DNA of 64,000 bases from Epichloe hybrida (taxonomy: Eukaryota > Ascomycota > Sordariomycetes > Hypocreales > Clavicipitaceae), in NCBI GenBank assembly GCA_019022495.1, contig JAFEKR010000006.1:2790001-2854000 (forward strand), read 5' to 3'. Position 1 is the first letter of the stretch; the number at the start of each line of letters is the position of its first letter. Shown piece by piece: positions 55,080 to 64,000 of the stretch. Both the position numbers and the translations under genes were made by a program. A model generated the notes under the pieces. The model did not search any database. It worked only from the letters and a program-made list of their open reading frames with translations, and was not told the DNA's origin.

Positions 55080-57723
55080 TCACCGCTGCCCGTCCTCCCC
55101 GGTACCCTTCCCAAACCTCGCCCCCAGCCCGCCGATATCTCTCCTGAAGAACTTGCCGAAATTCCTCAGATTCTCATTCATCGTCGCCTTCTCCGTGCTC
55201 TGCCCCGTCGTTGTCCCGATATCCCTCGCTGCACTGAGCAGCTTCTCTCCCAGGAACGCGGCATCGAATCTCGCCCCCGATGCCGCCGCCGCCGCTCCTC
55301 CAGCGTTTGTCCCCGCGCTGGTCGTCATTCCGCCCGTCATCGTGAGCGGCGTGAGCAGCGATGAGTTTTGGACGAGCTTATCGTTGCTGCTGCCGTCCCT
55401 GTGTATGCCGAACAGCTCAATGAGGTGAGACTGGTCTTGTTTGCGAATGCCCTTCAGTTCGAGAATCTTCTTGAAATTCATCTCGGAGCGGTCGCCGATG
55501 TGGATGAGGTAGGCCTGGACAAGAGCCTCGGGCGGTGATTGACGCACTTGGAGCGTTTTCAAGAGCGGATCCATTCGATTCATCGAGTGTTCGACGCGAC
55601 GCACGAAGCTCGGGGGTGGTGTCTGTTGGGTAGAAGACCGGTTGTGGTAGGAGAGGAGATTGCCGAGTGATTTCGTGAGGGCGTACTTGTCAACGAGCAT
55701 CTATCGTCAAAGTTAGTCGTCTTTCGTTTTGCCTCGCGCATCTGTAAAAGGCTGATCAATCTTGCCGTATACATGTATCCGCGCCATGTGTGTATGAGGG
55801 ACATGCTAACCTGCTGTGCGCCAACCTCTGATATCGGACGACAATGCACAATATTGTTGATGTACGCCGTCGCCAGATGCTCGACCAGGTTGTCGCAGAA
55901 TGCCCTCGCATACTGCTGCTTAGCCACCACACCCAGTATTTCTTGCGTCTTGGTGTTGACGTGCGTCACCAGCTCTCCAACATACGAGCTCTGGTCGCCC
56001 GCCATATCCATCGTACTCCAGTTGGTGTTCCTCATCTCCCGCCACGTAGCCTCGCAGTCCAACTCGACCATGTGCACCAAAGCCAGCACAGCAGCGCTCG
56101 CCACGCCAAGGAAGGCGTCCGACTGACAGGAGAGGTCCACCTTGGAGACGAGTTCGTCGTCAATACGCTTCTTGATGTTTTCCTCCAGCTGATTCGTGTT
56201 TGTGTGCCAAAAGTCGGCCGTGTTGAGGACCAAGACGGCATTTTGAATCGAGGGACTCTGTGGTCCACCTGCTGCCTGGAGGACATGAAGCAGAACCTGC
56301 TGCGCGTATTCGTCCAAGTATTTCGACAAAACCTTGGACAAGTCCAGCAGGCGATCGCTGGTGGATGACCTGGCGCATTGCGACAAGGTCAGCTTGTAAA
56401 AGTGGAAGAGCTCGATGGCGGACGGAATCACGGCCTGCGGGGAGAATTCTTCATCATCGGGCATGAGTGTCTGGCCGCGATACCTGGGTATCATGGACGC
56501 CAGCTGTCTGTCCTGCGAGTCCACCCACAGGCTCAGATATGGCTCAAACACGACTGAAATGAGGCCGTTGAAGTTGTGCGCCTTCTCCTCTGTTGAGCTC
56601 AGCGTGTCAATGCTCGCCCTGGGCTCGTTTGAGAACTTCTTCTCGATGCTCTGTTCAAAATCGAGCGTCTCCTGCAAGCAACTCAACAATAGATTGACAT
56701 CAACTTTGTTCCCATCACCCCGCCGCATGCTCCTCTCCAGTATCCCCTTGAAGTCTTCTCGCGTCCCGTCACAGAAGGCCGTCGCCAACAGCTCGCCCAC
56801 GTGCCAGTGTGAAGGAAATATGCCGGCATGCTCGTCTTCATGCGTCTTCATCATACGCTTGAACCAAGCATACCTCCGGCCGATGTTGTCCAGACTTCCT
56901 GCCTCGTCGTTGCCTCGGAAAACCTGTCTATATTCTCGCAATTCCGTGTTGACATACCAAGTAATGATGCGCGACTTTGCCGAATCCCCCAGCGCATCCA
57001 TGACCAGGCAGGCTTCCACGAGCATGTTCTTCTTGGAAGCCACTTCGCTTTTGGCAAACGCCATCTCGAAGTCTTCGCACACTTGCTCCAGCAATTCTCT
57101 CTGGAGTTCCGAGACCTCGCGACTCAGCGTCGCAATCTGCTCAATGCTTCGATAGCTGTTGAAGTGTTTCATGAGCTGTATGACGGCCTGGAGCAGGCCG
57201 GCACATTCCCGGTATTGCCGAGTCTTGGCCAGCCCTCTCAGTTGCTCATACGCAGTCGTCAGCATCTGCAATCTCTTGAGCGCCGTCATGCTCAGCGTCA
57301 GGTTCCGCTTCGTGCCATCCAGCCGCTTAATTTCAGCCGTCATGGATGTGATGTTCTGTTCCGTTTCTATCGCTCGTGACCGCACGGTTTCAATTTTTCG
57401 GAAGAGCTGCGCTAGCTCGGTCTGCGCTGATTGCATCCTCTCCAGACTCGAGTCCGGCTTGTACGCTTGTTCGAGCTCGAGGCTGTTGATTTCGCTGGAC
57501 AAGACATTGTGATGGGCTTTGAGGGTTCGCGATACCTGGTGGATGGATGAGACGGCCGATGGGTGGGCGAACAGCATGTTCAGATGCTCCATTGGGTCAT
57601 AGTTGACTGGACAAGCGAGAGCGACAACGATTAGCCAACGAAGCTAGGCCATGGTTATACGGTTCATCGAGGACGTTTATTACCAGCATCCAGGGCGGAT
57701 GTTTCCGCCTGATTCCCATTCAT
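55080..57723 (-). CDS. VPS53: Vps53, GARP tethering complex subunit
   Basis: Three exons on the minus strand, 57723-57684, 57606-55811 and 55700-55080, give 818 residues. The introns start GTAATA and GTTAGC and end TCCAG and GATAG. The start MNGNQAETSALDAVNYDPME is completed only by splicing, and the following EHLNMLFAHPSAVSSIHQVS is the classic Vps53 beginning. A coiled coil (LEQAYKPDSSLERMQSAQTE) leads to the family signature (MTAEIKRLDGTKRNLTLSMT, then ALKRLQMLTTAYEQL). The C-terminal helical domain continues through exon 3 (ISEVGAQQ joined to MLVDKYALTKSLGNLL). GARP tethers endosome-derived vesicles at the trans-Golgi. Frames that read through the second intron encode false tails. Confidence 0.95.
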
Positions 57724-58326
57724 CCTGACAAATATAGGAGAGGTTTATCAATGTTTTCTCGCATGTCGACCCTTCTCGAGTCCTTTCCGGAGAGGGGTGT
57801 GGTGTGTTGACCTTGACGAGACCGGGTTTCGTCGGAGAAAGCTGTCCCCCTCTATTATCATAGCTCTCTCATTATGTATTGACGCTGACGCCAAAGCCGA
57901 AAAGTGGGTCCGGCGATACAAAAATCCCACACCCCCTTGATAAATGTTAAGATCAAAGCCCCCGGGGGTTCGTTACCCTACAGCGAAAGTGAGACTACCG
58001 GGCGCGATTAGACGCGTCGTTCAGTTTATCTTTGGCAATAATTCGGCCGTATCAACGCAACTGCAGGCTCGAAAGCCTCATCCTCGTCTAACAGATACGC
58101 TTCACCATGGTAGTCTCAATATTTCAATTGATGACAGTCGCCAAGTCACGGCATTCATAGCGGACACGTGCGGTTTATGTCCTGCGTTGATGAAAAAGGA
58201 ACAAAGCATATATCTCGTCACGGTGAAATAGTGAGTTCAACAACTCGCTTTCAAGATCAAGTCAATTCTACAAAATATTCAATGCGCTGATCATGCCGCT
58301 ACGCCAATGCTATCGGCACAAATTGC
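57724..58326. other. Spacer VPS53 / FN3 gene
   Basis: Promoter of VPS53 and terminator of the FN3 gene; no gene or repeat recognised. Confidence 0.55.
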
Positions 58327-61300
58327 CTAATCCTCCTTGGGAGCTCTGTCCATTTCCAAACTCTCCCTTTCTTTGATGCCAGTGTCCTTGCTCTTCTTCC
58401 TCATTGAGAAGCGCCATGAGCTCATTCGACTCTCTCTACTCTCCTTTGACTTGGACGGCCCAAATGACGGACTGCTAGCCATACTGTCATAGCTTCGTCC
58501 AAACGAAGTGCCATCCTCGCCAAGGTCATCGGCGTCGCCAATGCTGGATCGTTGCTCCAAGGAAACATTGCGATCGGAATTTGCGGTGCTTCCTGGGCCC
58601 TTCTTGAAAAGTCCCGATTCCTTGCCGCGTCGTGATGAAAGGCTGAACTTGCTGGAACTTCCCTTGCGAAAAAGTTTCTTGACCACATTATCAGAGTCTT
58701 TCATATTTGACGTAGAGCCCGAGTTCATGTCTGATGGCGTGTTTGACTGTGTCAAATCCAACTGGAAAGATTCGTGTGACTCGGACCGGGGGGTTCCAGC
58801 ATGGACGGAGTAAGTGTCTCTGGAAATGCGCGAATCTGAGAGGGAGTCGTCGTGGCTGTGTGGCATCTCAATGCTCGGTGTGATGGCGTCCTTGTCTTTG
58901 CCCTTGTCCCCTGCACGATCCTTGTCCTTCTCTTGGCCCCTCATTCCGAATATGAGCTTGAATGGTCGGGCTGTCGGATCTAAACGTTGTTTTATGGACT
59001 TTGACGAGTCAGATGGGGGCCGATCGGCAGCAGCGACTGGAGGACGCGATCCAATGACTCCGACGTGGCGAGCCAACAACTGAGGATTCCTCAGATCCTC
59101 ATCATCCAAGATCTCGTCCTCTGCTGAGGCCAACGTGGTTGTCAGAACCGTGTTTGAGCCGTGTAGGGAAGGCCGTCTTGAACCGCTTCGGCTGGGCCAA
59201 ACACTGTCGTTAGGAGACCAAACCCGATTCATCAACGCGGGCGCGTCACCCCGGCCCCCCCAGATGGAGCCGCTGTCCGTAGATGGGCGATCCGTGGAAG
59301 TAATGGACGATGGCCGAGAGTGGCCGCGCTCCCGGTCGAAGATGGTGGACACTCTAGGGCCTTTCAAGGAGTTGACGCGCCTGGAAGAGAAGGGATGGCG
59401 TGGGCTTTCCATGAAGATATTTTGGCCCGTGGAGGCTTTGGTGTTCCAGGGCCAATATTTCCATCGACTGTCCAGCGCCTCGACTTCCTCGGTACCACGA
59501 GGGAATGACTGGCTTTGGCCATGTTTGAGGGTGCCGATAGGCGGGCCGCCATCTTCAGTCACCTTGGATGCTCTGCCGCCTCTATGGAAAGTGGACAGGA
59601 GACTTGTGAAGCGGTGGCTGCTCGCAGGCGGCGCGATGGGCGACGAATTCATATTCAAGGACATTCGCTCACTCGCGTCTGTATACTGAGAGAATGGCAA
59701 GTTGTGGTTGGAGCCGTGAGGACTTGAGAAGGCATAGTATGATGGCGCGGGGGAAACAGGAGACTGGGGACCATCTTCATCTGCCGTAACCGGCTCGGGT
59801 AGTACTGGACTGTCAGAGCCCTTTACCTCGTCGGACTCCTCGGTATCATCAAATATGTTGGACGGCAGCAAGGTCTGGGCGGTGGGACTTAGCGGGCCCC
59901 CAGCTGCCTTGAACTCCGCTTCGGATTGCGCTGTGCCGTCTTGGTTCGTTGGCATATCCATGAAAAGTCTGTTGCCGAAGCTGATTTGGTTGAAACCCGC
60001 ATGACCTTGAAAGTTTGGCTCGGCGTTGGTCGAGGGACGGGGCGGGGAGATCGGGGTACCTCCCAGACCGCCACCGGACCCGGGAAAGGTCAAAGTTTTC
60101 GCATTCTGGGTTGCTGCGGACGGATCATGGTCCATTACCACGGATGGTGGTTGATTGTAGAAACTGAGGCCGGCCTGTTGCTGTTGAACAGCCAACTGCT
60201 GAGTTAAGGATCTTATACGCTGGTCCAATAGGACTCCTTGCTTAGTTTCCGCCACTAATCGATCATTGAGATCTCTGCGAGCCGACTCCCAATCCCGTTT
60301 CAATATCATGTCCTCCTCCTTCCATCGCTCGTCGTTGGCATCGGGGAGGAGTCCTCTCATGACCTTGAGATCTTGAACCTGCCTGCCCTTTTCCTTAAGT
60401 TCGGCTTCCAGTTCAGCGCACTTTTCCTGGAGATGCGCGTTGCTCTCATCAAGGTCTTGGACATCGTGATCGCAGTTCTCCGCCAACTCTTTCTTCTGTG
60501 CCTCGAAGCCTTCGCGTTCCTTCTTCATCCGCTCCACCTCCTTCTCGAGCCTAGCAATACTGTCCCGGATCTTGGTCTTCTTAGATTCCTTCTCCTTCAA
60601 CAGCTGCTCTTTCCTCTGTCGCTCCTTTTCCGCTATTCGCATCTGTTCCATGGTCGACCTGATTGTCGCTCTGAGCTGCGTTGTATGCTCTTCTTTTTCC
60701 TTTAGGGCCTGCCTTTTGCGATCCCTCTCCTTCTTTAGTTCTTCTTCTTGCTGAGTGGCTTCGGCTTGTTCTTTCGCAATCATTTGCAATGTTGTCTCGA
60801 TCTCCTTTCGAATGTTCTCGAATTTGTGATTCAACTCAAGCAAGGACATTTCTGGCTCATTTGGATTCGAAGATTTTGCCTGAGCTTGATCCGCGCTCGT
60901 CACTGATGGTGAGTGACGCCGATTCATGGTGTTGCGCCGTTGTCCAGGGGCGACGCTTGTGATATCCCTAGGAGCATTGGACACTCCATCGAGCGCGGGC
61001 GTAGCCTCGACCGTGGGCAACGAATAGCTAAAGTCATTGGAGTCATCGGAGTCGTCGTTGGTATAGGCATGCGGCTGATCAGGGTCAACGAAGTTGGAAG
61101 GCAGACGTGAATTTCCCAGTTGGGGCCGACCATCCTTGCCAAAAGTCTTCAACCGGATGACGGGACTACCGGATCTGAAATTGTTGTGACCAACAGCTAC
61201 GACCCTAATGTTGTAAAAGTGATTTGGCTTCAAGCCAGTGATTGTTATTCCGGCTTCGCTTCCAGTTGCCTCTCCCACTGTTTCATCATTGGTCAGTATC

Positions 61301-61968
61301 GAAAAATGCCACTCCATATCGCCCTCGTAGCAGGTTGCAATTACCTTGGACCCCATTCACTTGGATTAGATATCTTGGAGCAAGTCGATGGGAATGAGGT
61401 CGTGTCCAAGCCAGAGCGGCAGCGTCTGATCGAATGCCTGCGAGACATACTTCGGGGGCCTGGGGAATGTCTACACCAAGGATGTTGACAAGCTCAGACA
61501 CAGGCTTCCAGACAGTTTGGAAGGCCCGATGAAGAAGCCTACAGGGACAGAGCAAGGGCGGCGCCATCAGCGGATGATCCAAGTGGAAGGCAAAATTTAA
61601 ATGATGACGATGCCTTTTTTTTTTTTTTTTTTTTTTTTTGAAAAAGAATGGGAACAGAATCCGAAATGCCGGCCAACTCGACGATGTCGGCATGCCGACG
61701 ACAAGGAAGGTATGTATGACTGTACTCACCAGACGACAGCTCCCAACGTCAGAATCATCTGAAAGCGCGCAACGGGCGTAGCACTGATGACGGCCGCATG
61801 GGCGGTGACGTAGATGCGATGCATCACTGCACGACCAAAGTAGTGGAGGAGAACGGCAGTGACGACGGCGTAGACAATCTTTCGCGTTCCAGCCAAGAAT
61901 CTACGCAGCGACCAGAGGCTGAGGAAAGCGACGAAGAGCGTGATCAAGAGCAGGAGGTCCCATGACAT
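58327..61968 (-). CDS. Large membrane protein with a fibronectin type III domain and coiled coil
   Basis: Three exons on the minus strand, 61968-61730, 61538-61345 and 61277-58327, give 1127 residues. Introns start GTGAGT and GTAATT and end CTGTAG and AAACAG; the first contains a poly-T run of about 24 bases. The N-terminus has two or three hydrophobic helices (MSWDLLLLITLFVAFLSLW, then IVYAVVTAVLLHYFG). Residues about 105-190 form an FN3 fold (APEVCLAGIRSDAAALAWTR, YLIQVNGVQVGE, ITGLKPNHFYNIRVVAVG). A coiled coil follows at about 290-510 (KEKESKKTKIRDSIARLEKE). The second half is Ser-rich and disordered, and the end is basic. Conserved single-copy proteins of this layout occur in filamentous ascomycetes, but I know no assigned function. 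Splicing is supported by unbroken frame and by the completed FN3 strands. Confidence 0.83.
61616..61640. repeat. Poly-T/A run inside the first intron of the FN3 gene
   Basis: About 24 T on the plus strand (poly-A on the coding strand), in the middle of the first intron; it would be length variable. Confidence 0.8.
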
Positions 61969-64000
61969 TATTCTCAGGCCTCTTAGCGACGCTGAGAGAG
62001 GGAGAGGAGGGTCAAGGTAGTGGTGGTGTTGAAGGAGTGCGAGACCGGGCCGTAATTGTCGTGAAGTGGCCGGTCAAAAGAGTTTGGTGATGGAAAGACG
62101 GAAGTGAAAATGGCGTTGAATGTTTGGCGGAAGGTCTGGCAAGGTTCTGTTGAGTCTGTTCCAGTTTGGAGTGGGGGGGCGTCCCTTGCAGCCAATCCGC
62201 TGCTAGGCGGTGGGTATCCCAGCGCGACGGGGGGGGGCCTGGCTGGCAAACCCGTGGCGGAGCTGCCAGGCCTCGACGACTTGACGACGTTGATGATGTG
62301 CACCATTTCCATGCACACCATGCATTGCATAACTCGACGAACGGGGGAATGAAGAGGGGAGCACATGGATCATCTCCGGGCATTCGGCCGTGTGCGAGCC
62401 GCCGGGCTTTAGCCGGCTCCATGTACCTACTCCAACCAAAAACAGCTTGGCTAGGATCATGCATGCAGATACACGTTGGCAGAAGATCTGGTCTTGATGG
62501 ACGTGAATGAGTTTTGTCTCTGCGCCTGGCGCTCAGCCGCAGTGACCACGGATCATCCCATTCCATCCGCGAAATTCGGTACCAAGTCTACGCAATACTC
62601 AGGCCTCAGGCCTCAGGTCTACAGAGATCCTTTGCACGCAGGAACACGGCCTCATTTCTCAGTGGTTGCCTGGTCAAGCTTCTTCTTGCAAGTAGTTCTG
62701 CAGCTTTCAATCAGTTTAGAAAGGCAAACTCATCGGGACTAGCATCTATTGTGGGCACCGTCCTTTGCCTGCCACTTATTTGCGCGTTCATCATCCCTTA
62801 TGCCTTGCAACACCCACGGACCCTACATATATCATGGTTAGCAAATAATCACTGCGTACAAATGGTGGCCAAGAAAAAAGAGATCGGGAAAAGAGACAGA
62901 AAGAAGCGGAGGGGGAGGGGCAGGGAGAGGGAGAGGGAGAGAGAACACACAGTCCTAGTTCACACCGGCTCCAAACATCTCCTTAAATAAACTCTCAAAG
63001 CTGACCGAAAACCCCTGGCTTACAGAGCTTTATATATCCTTGGTCAGTTTCCTTGACAAGATTGGAAGAATTTTTGGATGTAATGAAGCTGATATACCCT
63101 GCTTTTCATCGAGACTCGGGGTGGTTTATACTTCTTCTCCCTCGCCCACTTTCTCCTCCTCTCGGTGCCCTCGTTATCAATATGCAAGACGGACCGTGTA
63201 TTCGACATTATTTCCTCCTACTGTAGGCATCCTGTCCATGCATGTGCCACGCTTATGAAGACCCCGGTCGAATCAAACCAAAGTCCAAGAAAACTCTAGT
63301 CCAGCACAGATCTGTACGCATGATTGAGTAACAGCAGCAATGAAATGAAGCACGATATTGAAGAACGTATCAAACTTGGCAGTTCCACCTGGCTTAGCAG
63401 CTTCACTAGCATCATGTTTTATAATGAGCCTCATGTTGCAGTTGATATCACGTTTGCATCCTCTACCGCATCCTTAAAGACTGAATAGAAGGCCCCGTCA
63501 TCTTGGAACGTGCATTCCGTGGGTGGGAGCGGAATCTCCGTTTTCTTGCAAAGGAATAAAATGTATTGCAGAATCTGTCTTTTTTTTTTTTTTTGTCGCT
63601 GGGGATACGTTATTGGAGGAACTATGATGGCTTTTTCGCAGACTGATTGCCAGTCGTGCGGCCAGAGGGTTCGCTCTATGAAAAAGCCACCCACATGGAC
63701 ATTTTTCTTGTCGGCGAGGATAACTGAGCATCCAGGCTCTCAACGGTGGTTTATTCCTTGGCAATATGAGCTTCTCCTAGTGGGCACATGCGGTATAACT
63801 CGGTGAAAAGAGTCCTGGAATGTGGCAAAACGCAAGCGACCACCCCTACTTTGGATGCCCGAAAAAGCTTATTCGACGTACGAAGAACGACCATGGCATA
63901 TGTATTTCATATGTCATATGTCTTTTGTGAAGACTTTGATTGGCTACCAAAGGATGTGCCTAGTCGGAAGTTTATTCGCCTCGTTGTCCGCGCTTTTGAC
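61969..64000. other. Right-end region without a confident gene
   Basis: The first few hundred bases are the promoter of the FN3 gene. 62880-62955 is a purine-rich AGAGGG(A)-type run. Further right are only short frames, one weak coding candidate at 63437-63749, and a T17 run near 63580-63594. No repeat element was recognised. Confidence 0.5.
63431..63749 (-). other. Weak coding candidate, family unknown
   Basis: Minus-strand frame reading GCSVILADKKNVHVGGFFIE, then RTLWPHDWQSVCEKAIIVPP and a Cys- and Asp-containing end (TECTFQDDGAFYSVFKDAVE) up to a stop at 63431. It has balanced composition unlike a random frame, but it is interrupted by a poly-A run (Lys run), is preceded by a stop just upstream, and has no clear start. 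It may be an exon with the poly-A inside an intron, or a relic gene. I do not recognise it. Confidence 0.25.

Overview
This window comes from the nuclear genome of a filamentous ascomycete. Coding genes have short introns (about 50-115 bases) with GTAAGT/GTGAGT-type donors and CTAAC/CTGAC branch points. The gene set is typically fungal, including UDP-GlcNAc pyrophosphorylase, the cell-wall protein TOS1 and a fungus-specific kinase-like protein. Two large AT-rich blocks carry the transition-only decay expected of repeat-induced point mutation (RIP). Gene style and synteny feel suggest Sordariomycetes, perhaps Hypocreales; that placement is inference.

Left arm (1-10530): the end of a small secreted-protein gene on the minus strand, a gene-poor stretch with microsatellites, a membrane RING-H2 ubiquitin ligase, a GPALPP-motif (DUF3752) protein, the decayed remains of an ABCC-type transporter, and a tandem pair of related small proteins of which only the first has a signal peptide.

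First repeat block (10528-16324): a complete Ty1/Copia LTR retrotransposon with 233-bp LTRs and an ATTAC target duplication, heavily RIP-mutated inside. Nested in it is an unmutated 350-bp terminal-repeat retrotransposon in miniature (TRIM) on the minus strand. It has identical 81-bp LTRs, an initiator-tRNA-Met half-molecule primer site, a polypurine tract and a GTAAT target duplication. Then comes a large three-exon membrane protein with glycine-rich repeats (16434-20065).

Second repeat block (about 21501-29728): a short inverted-repeat DNA element whose right terminus is split by a 7.8-kb RIP-mutated Ty3/Gypsy element on the minus strand (267-bp LTRs, target duplication ACTGG/ACCGG). Its edge lies only 222 bases upstream of the UAP1 start codon.

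Right arm (29929-62000): a dense housekeeping region. In order: UAP1, VPS8 (CORVET tether), GPI19/PIG-P (GPI-anchor synthesis), ROK1 (ribosome-biogenesis helicase), a fungal kinase-like gene, a 3.1-kb spacer with a foldback MITE, TOS1, mitochondrial lysyl-tRNA synthetase MSK1, ARP4 (chromatin), a TDG/MUG DNA glycosylase, thioredoxin reductase TRR1, VPS53 (GARP tether) and a large FN3/coiled-coil membrane protein. No gene is confidently seen in the last 2 kb. UAP1 makes the UDP-GlcNAc that the GPI19 complex uses, and VPS8 and VPS53 both tether endosomal traffic, but nothing suggests clustering beyond chance.
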